Assembly (NCBI GenBank): GCA_043228905.1
Contig: JBHGNT010000015.1
Span: 2,728,001 to 2,792,000, forward strand
DNA length: 64,000 bases
Reading direction: 5' to 3'
From: Azolla caroliniana
Taxonomy: Eukaryota > Polypodiophyta
Shown here: in pieces, positions 35,630 to 47,362 of the stretch
Layout of the letters: each line of letters begins with the position of its first letter
Numbering within the stretch: position 1 is the first letter of the stretch
Notes under the pieces: model-generated
Database searches by the model: none
What the model was told of the DNA's origin: nothing
What the model saw: only the letters and a program-made list of their open reading frames with translations
Made by a program: the position numbers and the translations under genes

Positions 35630-37690
35630 GAACGTGAATGTGTTTTTAGTGCTCCAAAGCGTTGATCTAGGAGTGATTTTGTCAGGCAATTAGCGATGTT
35701 CGCCTCAGTGTCGATCTTCTGAACTTCGAGCTTCTTCTCGGTTACTAGCTCCCGAATATGATGATATCGCACCTCAATGTTCTTTGTCTTCGCATGATAG
35801 ACATGATTATTAATGAGGTGTATTGCGCTCTGTGAGTCGTAGTAGATGGTAAGCGCTGGATGGTCGGTTCAACTTGTTACTGAGAAGTTGGTTGACAGTC
35901 GGTGCAACCAGATTGCTTCCTTCACTGCCTAATGCTGCTAGGTACTCGACCTTTGTGGTTGACAGGGCCGTGCACTCTTACAGCTTCAACCTCCATGATA
36001 TGGTGCTGCCTCCATAGGTGAATGTGTAGCCTGATGTTGACTTCCAATTGTCAAATTTCCGACCTTGTCGGAGTCGGTGTAGCTTCGACGTCGAATTTGC
36101 GGATTTGAAAGTCAGTTGTGCATCTTCGGTTCCTCTTAGGTACCTGAAGATGTGCTTGCCGGCTTCCCAATGCTTCCGTCTTGGGTTTGACATGTACCGG
36201 CTAACGACCCCTACGACATAGGCTAGGTCGGGTTGAGTCACCACCATCGCATACATGATACTTCTTATGACTGATGCGCGAGGTATCTTTCCATTAAGCT
36301 CTTTCTCCTCGTTCATCTAAGGAGAGTCTCTGTCCGATAGTCGGATCGACGTCGAAAGCGGTGTTGGTGTTGGCTTGGAATTTTCCATGTTGAAACGTCT
36401 CAACACCCTTCAGATGTAGTCAAACTAGGAGAGTCGAAGAGTCCGTGTCTTCCGATTTCGCTCTATCCTCATGCCCAACATGTGTCAGCCTTGTCCAAGT
36501 TCCTTCATCGCAAACTTGTTGTGAAGGCTTCACTTTATTTTTCCGATCTCTACTCGATTGCTCCATGCAATGAGCATGTCGTCGATGTATAAGATCAGAT
36601 AGATCTGGGACTCGTCGGCCAGTTGCCGAGTATATAAACATGGGTCGGAGTCAGATCGGCGGTATCCAAGCTGCCTGATGTAGGAGGCGAACTTTTGGTA
36701 TCCTCGACGCTTGTTTTAGGCCATAGAGACTTTTCTTCAATCGACATATGAGGTAAGTTTCCTACCCCGTCGTCGTGAAGCCGGCCGGTTGAGACATGTA
36801 GATGTCTTCTTCCAAATCTCTGTGTTGGAACCCCATCTTTACGTCCATTTGTTCTAGCTCTAGGTCTTCTGTCGCCATGAGCCTGAGTAGGAGTCGAAGG
36901 GTGGTCATCTTGACAACTAGAGAAAATATCTCGTCATAATCGACTTCATGTTCTTGCTTGAACCCCTTCGCAACGAGCTGAGCTTTGTATTTGGGCTTCT
37001 TTGAATCAGATACATATTTGTATCAGAATACCCATTTCCAAGGTAGTGGCTTTCTTCATGTTGGTAGTTCGACCAACTCCCATGTTTGATTCTGTCGAAT
37101 CAAGTCCATCTCGGATTAAATGGCTTGTAGCCATGTATCGACATTTGGTGCAATTATAACTTCTTCGTATGTGCTTGGTTCACCTGCACTGGTGTAGTTG
37201 GCATAGTTGAGGCCCGGTTGATAGAACTCTGTTGACCTTTTGACTCATTCGGATCTCCTGAGAGCCGGTTTTGCCAGTTCGATTTCTTCAGTCGACTCGG
37301 TCGGCCGATCATAATTGCTTGAACTGTCTTCAGGAGTCCTATTAGATGACTCGTCCCTATAGTAGGATTTCGGTGATGTCATGGCATCCTCCCCTTCTTC
37401 GGGATCAATTGACTTAGAGGTAGAAGACTTAGCCAACTCGGTTCTATTTTTCCCTTTGGCCTTGGGTGGGTCGGCTCGCCCCTTGTTGAGTTTGCCTTTT
37501 TGTCTTTGATGGCTTTGTCTTCGAGTTCAACTAGTGGACCTCTTACCGATTCGGAGTCGGCGGGTGTGTTGTCGGCTTGTTTGAGTTCAGTTGTTCGTTG
37601 AATCTCTGAGTCGGCCCGGTGGGTCGGCCTTTCTACGATGTCTCTATCGACTTCGAAGGAGACCTTTGTTAAGCACTTGGATTGCACCAC
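35630..37690 (-). mobile_element. Decayed copia fragment (RT to RNase H)
   Basis: Minus strand. From the upper coordinate down: the post-integrase linker ending in VDRDIV-like sequence (37620-37690), an RT start with KWVYK and YKARLVAKGF-like codons (near 36950-37050), and an RNase H part (SIMYAMVVTQPDLAYVVGVVSRYMSNP, HIFRYLRGTEDAQL, STSGYTF, ISWRLKL; 35980-36270), ending with DCLTKSL-like sequence near 35680. Multiple stops and frameshifts. No LTR or integrase core is present, so both ends are truncated and approximate. Confidence 0.8.
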
Positions 37691-37699
37691 GACCAATCA

Positions 37700-38092
37700 T
37701 GAAGAAGAACGCATCAACAAGGATGTAGTATGGCTAAAGAACCCATGAAGAGGAAATGACAAGAGGAAACCCCCCCTCGTCGTAACACCAACCGACACCC
37801 CCATCTCCTAATCTACCCCAATCAAAGAAGTCAACACGGTCTTGCTCCAACAAATATTAAATTTAAAATTACGACTCACATTACGCGAAGTACAGAGCTA
37901 CACTGGCACCTTCATGACTGACAACCCCCAACTACGACCTATACTCGCCAAAGAAATAGAGTTCACACTTGAAGAGCTGCTCAAACTCAACATCCAACCA
38001 TGGCACGACGTCCTTCGCCGCCTCAATGGAGGCATGTCAGCAGATTATGGAGAGAAGATACACACCCACATCCCTCTTACGACCACAGTCCC
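37700..38092 (+). mobile_element. Gypsy fragment A, left part
   Basis: An open frame ending at the copia insertion includes LKLRLTLREVQ and PTLEELLKLNIQPW-like residues. This is Ty3/gypsy-type sequence that normally precedes the protease. The frame resumes as a retropepsin on the other side of the copia element (43556-43910). The left end is a junction with the decayed copia fragment. Confidence 0.6.
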
Positions 38093-38384
38093 TATCGAAT
38101 ACATGTGTATAATGGACGTATTCACACTATCCCGTTTTGGCCATTTATGTAATTAGCATAAAGGGTAGTTGCCCTAAGTCGGTCACTATATATAGTGACC
38201 TTGTAACCTTTTTGTAAGGTTGGGTGTTGTATTATTGCTTTGTGAAATAGAAATTTGTTTTGTGCCTCTCTGTCTCTCTGTCTCTCTCTCTCTCTGTGCA
38301 ACGACCTACAAACTGTCATACGCATGTACTCAACAGCAATCGAATGCTTCTTGATCTTCCGCACAGACGACTTTGTCTACAACA
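38093..38384 (+). repeat. 5' LTR of the young copia element
   Basis: Begins TATCGAATAC (the 3' copy begins TGTCGAATAC, so the terminal TG has mutated) and ends TACAACA. A TATA box sits in the perfect 20-bp palindrome GGTCACTATATATAGTGACC at 38181-38200. A CT-rich tract follows in the presumed R/U5 region. Confidence 0.96.
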
Positions 38385-38386
38385 TC

Positions 38387-38398
38387 TGGTATCAGAGC
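38387..38398 (+). other. Copia primer-binding site (initiator Met tRNA)
   Basis: TGGTATCAGAGC lies two bases after the 5' LTR. It is the standard plant copia PBS. Confidence 0.93.
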
Positions 38399-39056
38399 CT
38401 GCACAGTAGTCGGTCCTTCAATCCGCTGTCGGCCGTCGTCTCAGCATTCGGTTTCCTGCGTCATTCGAAGAAGAGAGAAGAAGAAGAAAAACGAGGCCTG
38501 CATCTCATCGCGTTAGATCATCTTTGCTTGGAGTAAGCCAGTAGGTTGTACTCCGTTCCTTGTGATCGTAACCGCTCGAGGTGAAATCCCCTTGTGCAAC
38601 TTTGACACGATCGTGCTCCATTCGGTTAAACGGCATCCGAAGAGGTCATCAAACGCTGCTCGCCGCTCATTGTAACCACTCGGTGCAGATCGGTCTCAAG
38701 ACAACAACCCCAATTCGTGCTTCATCCGGCTGATCGACATTCGAGAGGATCAGTTGGATCCATCTCTCTCGTCGCTGCAGTCACCCGAAGCCGAATCGGT
38801 CCAGATAATCGGTTTCAATAATCGGTATTCGGCATATATATCCGAAGCGAACCGGGCTCACTCCGACTCGGCAACATTCGGGAAGACCAGTCGGTTCTGT
38901 CCCTCAAGCTACCGGAGTCAATTCGAGCAAGTTCCGAAGCCGAACCGACTCGAGTTCAAATCCGACTAGAACGATATCGGGTGAGCCAACCGGCTGCACT
39001 CCAACAAGGTTCGTAGTCAACTCCGAACCGAGCTTCGTCAACCGAAACCAAATTTG

Positions 39057-42000
39057 ATGGCATCAACATCCGGCTCGTCAGAAATGAGTCTACGAAAGTT
39101 CGATGGATCGAACTTCAACTTCTGGAAGGAACAAATGCAGGACTATCTCATAGTCAAGGGGCAAATCGACCCCATCGAAAATGAAGAACCTCCAGAAGGA
39201 TACAAACCAATTGAGTGGCAGAAGCTGGACAGAATCGTCCGCGCCACGATTCGGATGCACCTATCGGAATCGGTATACTTTACGGTGCAATCGTGTACGA
39301 CAGCATTCGAACTGTGGAAAACACTGTCGGACACTTACGAAAAGAAGGTCGCCGCAACGAAGATGTTTCTGATCCGGCGCCCCTACAACTTGCGGATGAA
39401 AGAATCCGATTCGGTCCAAGCACACCTCAATGAGTACGAAAGCATAAGCTCCCAAATCTCGTCACAGGGGACGGCAATCGAGGATGAACTCAGAGCAATG
39501 ATACTCATGAGCAGCCTTCCCTCATCATGGGAAACTTTCGTCACAACCGTGTGCAACGCGTCAACCACGGCTGTTAAATACTCCGAAGTCACGAGCGCAA
39601 TCCTGACCGAAGCAGCTCGGAGAAAGTCTTTCGCCAAAGACTCAACAGACGACGCTTACGTAGTACAAGGTTCGACAGACCGATCGAACATACGAGGAAG
39701 AGATTCCTCACGGCCGCCGAACAATTAGCGAAGACGGAGCCAGTCACGGGATAACCGAATCTGCAACTATTGCAAGAAACCCGGACACATCAAAGCCGAC
39801 TGCCGTGCACTCAAGAACAAGAACAACAAGAAGAGTGGCCGGCATGAGGAGATCAATTACGTTAGCTTCTCAGCTGATGTACTACCGGACGACCCGAATA
39901 TACTATCAATCGAAAATCCAGTCGGATCAGAAGTTCTACTCACGACTGAAGAATCGAGCACATGGCTCTTAGATTCGGGCGCGTCATTTCACGTGACTCC
40001 TCATCGATCCCAATTTCGGCAATATACGATCCGTCACTCCGACTCAGTTCGAGTCGGCAACTCACAACACTGTGACATCATCGGAATCGGCACAATAGAG
40101 CTCAACCTTGCAGGTGGCTCTACACTTGTACTCCACAATGTCCGACATGTACCCGAGCTCTCAAGGCCATTGATCTCAGTCGGACAACTAGATGAAGACG
40201 GCATTCGTGCCGGTTTTTCTTCGGGAGGGTGGACACTCCACAGGGGGAACCTCCTGCTTGCTAGAGGACCCAAGATACACTCCCTGTATCCGTTACATGT
40301 TACGCTCAGAGAGGGTAACCTGTTTTTGGTGGATATTCCTGTGTCATCACTATGGCACCGAAGATTAGGACACCTCAGCAAGGCCGGCATCACGCACCTA
40401 TCTAGAGCCGGATACATCCCCAAACTCTCCTTCTCGGACCATCAATTCTGCGAGCATTGCCAGTATGGCAAACAAGCAGCCGGATCACACCCGACATCAG
40501 CACCAAGAGAAACGAGACCTCTCGATTTGGTCCACTCGGACGTCTGTGGCCCAATGCCGCATCAGTCTCTCGGCGGTGCCTCTTACTTCGTCACTTTTAT
40601 TGACGATTCGACTCGAAAGGTGTGGGCTTATCCAATTCGCACCAAAGATCGGGTCTTCTCGATCTTCACCGATTGGCTCGCTATGGTAGAAAATCAAACC
40701 GACCGAAAGCTGAAATGCTTTCAGACAGACAATGGGGGAGAGTTTAAATCCGAAGAATTCATCAAATTCTGCCGACAACGCGGCATCCGACGTGAATTTA
40801 CGGCACCACACAGTCCGGAGCAAAACGGGATTGCCGAACGCATGAATCGGACAATCCAAGAACGGATAGTTTCCATGCTCCAACACTCCGGACTGTCGGA
40901 TGGCTTCTGGGCAGAGGCTCTACTCACGGCAGTACACACAATCAATATGTCGCCAAGTAGACCTCTAGGACTTCAAATTCCTCAGGAACTATGGATCGGC
41001 AGTAAGCCGAATTACGACAAGCTGAGGATCTTCGGATGCGAGGCGTACGCCCTTATTCCGAAAGATGATCGCCGAAAACTTGCACCTCGGTCCAGGAAAT
41101 GCATTTTTCTTGGATATGGATCCGACGGCGAAATGGGATACCGACTCTGGGACCCCGAACGCAGACAAATCGTTCGAAGTTCGGACGTTGTGTTCAACGA
41201 GTCGGCTATGAATCCATCAGTCGAAAAACCGATCGAAGTCCGAAGGGTAACATTTTCCGATGTGCCGACCCTTCAAGAAGGCCCCGCTCTTAACACACGG
41301 TCAGCTTCACGGGTAGCTGAACCTTACACTACCGACTCGGACAACCCCGACTCGGCACAGCAGAACAATCCGCTTTCGGACCATCCGACCTTGATACCCG
41401 ATGCGACCAGTCCAATCTTACCTCGACGATCTGAGAGACTGTCGCAACCTCCGGAGAGGTATTCTCCTGGAATTTTCTTCACCGACGCCGGCGAGCCGAC
41501 GTCTTACGAAGAAGCATCGACATCTGTCGATTCAGCCACCTGGCATCTGGCGATGGAGTCGGAAATGCACTCCATTCGGGCAAACAAGACTTGGGATCTG
41601 GTCGAATTACCTAGGAACCGACGTGCTCTTCCTTGCAAGTGGGTCTATCGACTAAAAGAGACGTCTGATTCGACCACCCCAAAGTACAAGGCCAGACTAG
41701 TTGCGAAGGGCTTCCGACAAGAATATGGCGTCGACTTCGACGAGATTTTTTCACCAGTGGTGAAAATGACAACCCTTCGTTTCCTACTCGGCGTAGTGGC
41801 AGCCGACAACTTGGAGCTGATTCAGCTAGATGTCAAAACAACCTTCCTCCATGGTGATCTCGAGGAGGAAATTTATATGGAGCAGCCAAAAGGCTTCGTG
41901 GCAACTGGCCAAGAACATCTAGTCTGCCGCCTCAGGAAGAGTCTATACGGCCTCAAACAGGCACCACGACAATGGTACAAGAAGTTCGACGACTTCATCC

Positions 42001-43070
42001 AATCGATCGGCTTCTCCAAAAGCGATGAGGACCATTGTCTCTTCACCAACACAGCTCAAGATGGATCACCCATCTTCCTCATCATTTACGTGGACGACAT
42101 GCTAATTTCTGGACGCCACGCGGGCGAACTTGCCGATCTCATTCGGCAACTGCGGTTGAAGTTTGCCATGAAGGACCTCGGTCCGGCACGACACATACTC
42201 AGCATGAAGATTAGTCGGCATCGCGATAAACGACATCTTTTTCTGTCTCAGACCGACTATATCCGACGTGTCTTAGAACGCTTCAACATGCAATCAGCCA
42301 AATCTGCTTCAACCCCGCTCCCTATGAATCTTCGGCTCTCTCAGCGAGACTGCCCGACATCCGGTCCGGAGGGGGAAGATATGAAGTCGGTACCGTATGC
42401 ACCGGCAGTCGGCTCCCTTATGTACCTGATGGTCGCGACACGGCCTGATATTTCTCACGCCGTAGGAGTCGTTAGCAGATTTATGCACAATCCTGGCCGA
42501 TCGCATTGGAACGCAGTCAAGCATGTGTTCAGATATCTGGCTGGCACAAAAGACCATGGCATTCTTTTCGGTCCGAACCGAACCTCAGGCGTAGTCGGTT
42601 ACACCGACTCGGACTTCGCCGGCTGTATAGACAGTCGGAAATCAACAACCGGATACTGCTTCAAATTCGGCAATGGAGCAATCTCGTGGAAGTCGAAACT
42701 TCAGGAGTGCACAGCGACCTCAACGACCGAAGCAGAATATGTAGCTGCGTCCGACGCAGCAAAAGAAGCTTTGTGGCTCGGTCGGCTGGCACACACGTTT
42801 CGACAAGTCGACCATGACTCGGCTCCAGTTGTCTACAGCGACAGTCAAGGTGCTGTTGCCTTGTCGAAAAATCCGGTTCACCACAACGCCTCCAAACATA
42901 TCGACGTTCGATATCACTTCGTTCGGGACTGCGTCATTTCAGGGAAAATCGGTCTAGAGAAAATATCCACAACCGACAATGTCGCAGATGGAATGACCAA
43001 GTGTCTTTCGGCAGACCGTTTTCGGTCTCTTCGGCATCAGATGGGCGTAACGACAAACCAGTCCGGTTAG
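39057..43070 (+). pseudogene. Copia gag-pol polyprotein, one in-frame stop
   Basis: Single frame of 1338 codons broken only by TAG at 39726-39728 (codon 224). Gag starts at ATG 39057 (MASTSGSSEMSL). Just after the stop comes the CCHC knuckle CNYCKKPGHIKADC, then protease with WLLDSGASFH. The integrase has HRRLGHLSKAG and CEHCQYGK zinc residues, the catalytic residues in VHSDVCGP and QTDNGGEF, and SPEQNGIAERMNR. RT has KWVYRLKE, LVAKGFRQEYGVDF, QLDVKTTFLHGDLEEEIYM and the catalytic IIYVDDMLIS. RNase H has GYTDSDFAG, KSTTGYCFKFG and STTEAEYVAASDA. The order PR-INT-RT-RH is canonical copia. All catalytic residues I looked for are present; the stop lies between the Gag body and the zinc knuckle. 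Confidence 0.95.
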
Positions 43071-43256
43071 AGCCGGACATAGAGCAGGATGGTTCCCGAC
43101 AACCGACATCAGTTCCTTAATGATCGGCTTCAACTGTTCCGACCCGACCAGTTCGGTCTTCTGCCTTCGGACCCTGCCGACTCGAACAAAGCTGATATGT
43201 CCGAGAACCTAAGTCTATACCTGTAATCTTAGATAACCCATGTATACGCCCATTAC

Positions 43257-43263
43257 GGGGGAG
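43257..43263 (+). other. Copia polypurine tract
   Basis: GGGGGAG immediately precedes the TGTCGAA of the 3' LTR and would prime plus-strand synthesis. Confidence 0.85.
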
Positions 43264-43555
43264 TGTCGAATACATGTGTATAATGGACGTATTCACACTA
43301 TCCCGTTTTGGCCATTTATGTAATTAGCATAAAGGGTAGTTGCCCTAAGTCGGTCACTATATATAGTGACCTTGTAACCTTTTTGTAAGGTTGGGTGTTG
43401 TATTATTGCTTTGTGAAATAGAAATTTGTTTTGTGCCTCTCTGTCTCTCTCTGTCTCTCTCTCTCTGTGCAACGACCTACAAACTGTCATACGCAGGTAC
43501 TCAACAGCAATCGAATGCTTCTTGATCTTCCGCACAGACGACTTTGTCTACAACA
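43264..43555 (+). repeat. 3' LTR of the young copia element
   Basis: Begins TGTCGAATAC and ends TACAACA. The same TATA palindrome is at 43352-43371. Differences from the 5' LTR are position 2, a shifted G within the CT tract, and CAGG for CATG near the end. Confidence 0.96.
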
Positions 43556-43910
43556 GTCCCCAAACAACCTGAAGGAACACCGATAGATATATGTGAAGCT
43601 CACTTCGAGAGCGACGACACTAGTTTCACTCTCCCCGTCTGCGTCAACGGCACGACGTGTGACGCGATCATTGACACCAGAGCGGGGGTAAGCATAATTA
43701 GCTACGAATGCTGGTGTAAGTGGGGGAGCCTAAAAATGCTTCCTTCGGACGTCAAACTCTGAATGGCAGATGGGTCTATCCAACGGCCAGAAGGCATGAT
43801 TCCTGCACACCACTTCACTATCCACGGGGTCGAGTTCAATCTCACCTTCGTCGTCACAAGATCATCCAATCATGTGGCTTACGAGTGTTTACTAGGGAGG
43901 CCATTCCTAT
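43556..43910 (+). pseudogene. Gypsy fragment A, retropepsin part
   Basis: Continues fragment A after the copia insertion. A retropepsin is visible: VCVNGTTCDAIIDTRAGVSII (the active-site DTG/A is altered to DTRAG), then after a frameshift or stop RMADGSIQRPEGMIPAHHF and YECLLGRPFLCE, the usual LLGR/LLG end motif. The sequence then stops being protease-like at about 43910, where element B begins. Inactive and truncated. Confidence 0.7.
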
Positions 43911-44363
43911 GTGAAAGGTCTATACCCTAAATGTAAATGCTATATAAACCACATGGTGGTGGCTTTGTATCTTCCATTTGTAAAGATCACCCTATTGATT
44001 AAGAGCTAGAGCTTCCTCTCCTCCTTCTTGTAACCTTTAAGCTTAAGAGAGATTAGTGAGGTGTTTAGTTAGAGAACAGTTACCTCTCTTCGTTGTTGGT
44101 GCTAGACCTCTTAGCAAAGAGGGTTAATAAACATATCCATTACTCTTATTGTCTATATTCATTAACCTATTGTCTATGAGAGCGAGCTTGAGAGAGTGAG
44201 AGAGATATCGTGCTTAATCATCTATTAATCGCTAATTGAGTGTGAGGCTCGGAGGTGTCCAACAACCATCTCTGCCCGATTCGCCATCAAAAGGGTATAC
44301 GCTGGTCCGAGCTCCGCAAACGACATCGAGGAGTTAACTCCGTCGATACATAGATCCTACACA
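43911..44363 (+). repeat. Putative 5' LTR of element B
   Basis: Starts TGTGAAAGG right where the fragment A protease breaks off, has TATATAAA at 43941-43948, and ends CCTACACA shortly before a gypsy-type PBS. There is no second copy in the window, so the limits rest on the TG...CA ends and the PBS position. Confidence 0.45.
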
Positions 44364-44368
44364 TCTAT

Positions 44369-44385
44369 TTGCGCCGCTGTTGGGG
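44369..44385 (+). other. Putative Tat/Athila-type primer-binding site
   Basis: TTGCGCCGCTGTTGGGG resembles the TGGCGCCGTTGCCGGGG primer-binding site recalled for plant Tat/Athila gypsy elements, with a few mismatches. Confidence 0.5.
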
Positions 44386-44689
44386 ATACGACTGGCGCTT
44401 GAAGCCGACTTCGAGTGGCCAAACACTCGTAGGCAACCCACTTAATGAGGGAAGAAATCGAAAGGAAACCACCATTTGTGTTAATTAAAATTCTCACTAT
44501 TTCACGTTTTCATTAAGTTAATTTTCTGTTTTTTTTTCCCCCTCAATCGACTGGACATTAGCAAACTATTCGTCCGGTTAATGCTAAGCATGGTTGAGAT
44601 TTAGCCGTTGCAGGGCAAGAATAATCACCGCGATTCTCGTTGATTACGATCATCCTACAGGACACAAAATGACCGTTGGCACCAAAAAA

Positions 44690-45320
44690 TTCAAATTTCC
44701 TACTCAAAGTTCGTCGAAAGATCAAGTTTGACAAGAGACCATCTTTCGACGAAAGATCAAAGTTCTCCAAACCCACATCTTTCGACAAACCCGTAAAGCT
44801 TGACAAGAGGATATCTTTTGACGGAAGATTATCCTTCATCAAAAGATCAGAGTTCGATAAGGGGAACATCTTTTGACGAAAGATCAAAGTTTGCCAAACC
44901 CACATCCTTCGACAAAAGATCAAAGTTTGCCAAACCCTCATCCTTCGACAAAAGATCAAAGTTTGCCAAACCCACATATTTCGACGAAAGATCAAAGTTT
45001 GCCAAACCCACATATTTCAACAAAAGATCAAAGTCTGCTAAACCCACAAAGTTCGACGAAAGATCATCTTTCGACAAACCCGTAAAGCTTGACAAGAGGA
45101 TATCTTTCGACGGAAGATCATCCTTTGTTGAAAGATCAGAGTTCGATAAGGGGAACATCTTTTGACGAAAGATCAAAGTTTGCCAAACCCACATCCTTCG
45201 ACGGAAGATCAAAGTTTGCCAAACCCACATCTTTCGATGAAAGATCAAAGTCGGCCAAACCCACAAAGTTTGATAAAAGATCATCTTTCGAAGAACCCGC
45301 AAAGCTTGACAAGAGAACAT
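44690..45320 (+). repeat. 36-bp minisatellite with higher-order repeat
   Basis: The 36-bp unit can encode 12 residues such as FDERSKFAKPTS. A higher-order unit marked by AAAGCTTGACAAGAG recurs at 44795, 45084 and 45301, with spacings of 289 (8 x 36 + 1) and about 217 (6 x 36 + 1). Since these are not multiples of three, the repeated peptide moves to the next frame in each block. The opposite strand is also open through it (WVWQTLIF repeats) for the same reason. It lies between the LTR and gag. Confidence 0.9.
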
Positions 45321-45705
45321 GATCGGATCCTCATGGACATGGATGTTCAAAACCTGACCCACATGCCAGGAGGAGTTCACACAAACCAACCAAACACACA
45401 GTGCTGACCCATCTAACCCGACTCGATACCACGGAGGGTGGTTAACCCTAGGGACGCTACCAAACATGAACCTCCCATCGAACCTAGCAATCAAAGCACC
45501 TCTCAACACACCCCCACTATAGGAGAGCCCAATGGCAGACCCGCTCAGTGTAGAGCGACACATACAGGATGCCGCACAAGAGTTACGTGTGATAGAACAA
45601 GAAATCAATATATGGACGATGCAACTCTCAAAAGGGGGACAATAGGAAATCATCACCTGAGATATTGAAGCCACTTTGGCAGAAAGGAAAGACATGTTCA
45701 CATGA

Positions 45706-46614
45706 GTGCAACAAAAACTTAACCTCCTAGAAGCATCGTCACATACGCATTGTCAAGACTGCGAGCCTAGCCTTGCACCGCATTCGAGCACAGCGGGCAA
45801 CAGCCCAAACGAAGCACACAGGCGACGACACCCGACATCGCCACCTATGGACACAACCCCTACACCCGACAAAACTACCCCAACACCCCCGAATGCCGAA
45901 CTCGCACTAGCATTACAATCCATCCAAACCCTCGTGGCATTGATGGAAAAAGAACAAGCACCCACGGACAATTCGAGAAACCCCACAAACGACAACGGGA
46001 AGAGCACTTCCATTTCTAAACTAGTACCTCGTTTTATTGGTTTCGGTGACGCATATGACCATGTAGAGAGGTTCAAGTAGATATGTCGAGCTTATGAATC
46101 CCTCATAGAGACTACCAAAGTAGCTGCATTCGGACTTACACTCGACGACCAAGCCGGAATTTGGTTTAAGACCCTGAATGAGGACATCGTCGCGGACTTC
46201 GAAAATGTCATTGAAGATTTCTTGATAAACTTCGCTTGTCGAGGGAATAAATGGAACCCGATCGACCAACTTTTCACCCTCAAGCAAGAAGCGAACGAGA
46301 TTGTCAGGGACTACATACGCAGCATGAAAAGCCTTCACCATCATTGTAGCCCGGGGGACAAGATGTCAGACGACAAATTGATGAGCCACTTCATCAATGG
46401 GTTGTTTGACCTGACACTCCAAAATTTCCTGATTGCCAAGATGTGTCGGTCATTCGCTGAAGCTTCCACGGTAGTGATGACTTTCGAAGATTCAATGAGC
46501 GGGTTACGGATACCCACCCAAGCGCCTACGAAAAATCATGAGAAGCCCTCGGATCCCACTCCACCCACACCGCCAAGACCACCCCGTATAGAAAGACCCC
46601 AAGTGAAAATGTAA
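45706..46614 (+). pseudogene. Element B Gag polyprotein, one in-frame stop
   Basis: Pro/Thr-rich N-terminal part, then the retrotransposon Gag core: SKLVPRFIGFGDAYDHVERF, LTLDDQAGIWFKTL, VIEDFLINFACRGNKW, DQLFTLKQEANEIVRDYIRSM, DDKLMSHFINGL. TAG at 46078-46080 interrupts the frame. The frame ends at TAA 46612-46614 after a Pro-rich stretch. The apparent start at 45706 is not a firm ATG assignment. Assembly protein of the virus-like particle; inactive here. Confidence 0.75.
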
Positions 46615-46619
46615 GGTGT

Positions 46620-47362
46620 ATGGTGTGCCACGACCATCACACGGGGCATGAGTGTCCCCTCCTCCACCAAGGACGGCCTCAATACTATAAGTGGTGCAAA
46701 GCCTTCGTGATGCATTCTCAAGAGAACTGCTGGCAAGCCCCAAACGGAAGGTATAGCCAAACACCAATGGTCAAGTTCCCACAATCACCTGCACCGCTTA
46801 GCTGCCCACAACTACCGGCAATACTTCCCCAACAACCCCCACTACCGCGCATTGGAGCCTGCCTCGCCGAACTAGAATACACCACCGATAACCCAACCCA
46901 AGTTGGGAGGGCGCCCCCGAATATGAAGATTCATATCGGGAGTATGGTGTTGAAGAAGAGGAGCTTTCCCACTTTGTGGACTTCGAAGGCGACCAAATAC
47001 CAATGTACGTCCTAAGAGGAGAACAAAGGGGCCTGTCGATGGGATATCGCAACAATAATGGTCTAAGAAGGTCAGAATTGAAATGCTTCAATTGCCAAGG
47101 CCCACACATGGTTAGCGAGTGCCCAACCAAACATGAGTACTACAACAGGATGGCACAACGACCACGACACCCCCCACTCGAAACACCCCGACAACCACTG
47201 GTACAAAGTCTCACCCAACAGTCACATGACCTTATCGAGTGGTTCCAAAGAGAAGAATCATGCCCAGGGTGTGGTAAAGAGCACTTAATACCATTTGTTA
47301 TCTATCGTGCCATCAACGGTGGGCGCCAACGTCATTACACGAACTCAAAGAATAGCTCATAA
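46620..47362 (+). pseudogene. Element B gag C-terminal, zinc-binding region
   Basis: The frame changes relative to gag. Contains an unusual Cys/His cluster, VCHDHHTGHECP then WCKAFVMHSQENCW (46620-46740), and after another frame change a standard CCHC knuckle, CFNCQGPHMVSECP (47083-47124), and CPGCGKEH (about 47260). No DTG/DSG protease motif is seen between here and the RT. Confidence 0.6.

Larger units (their letters stand above)
38093..43555 (+). mobile_element. Young Ty1/copia LTR retrotransposon
   Basis: Full-length element of 5463 bp. LTRs of 292 bp at 38093-38384 and 43264-43555, and a 5-bp target-site duplication GTCCC at 38088-38092 and 43556-43560. The primer-binding site TGGTATCAGAGC at 38387-38398 is complementary to the initiator-Met tRNA 3' end. 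The polypurine tract GGGGGAG (43257-43263) abuts the 3' LTR. The LTRs differ at only 3-4 positions, so insertion is recent. One long gag-pol frame has a single internal stop. It is inserted in gypsy fragment A. Confidence 0.97.

Noticed and set aside
39726-39728. TMV-type readthrough signal at the copia stop
   Set aside because: The bases after TAG (CGAAGA) do not match the CAATTA-type readthrough context, so a private mutation is the simpler view.
44847-45701. 284-codon minus-strand frame with WVWQTLIF repeats
   Set aside because: It is the antisense of the 36-bp minisatellite; a 36-bp unit without stops stays open in several frames on both strands.
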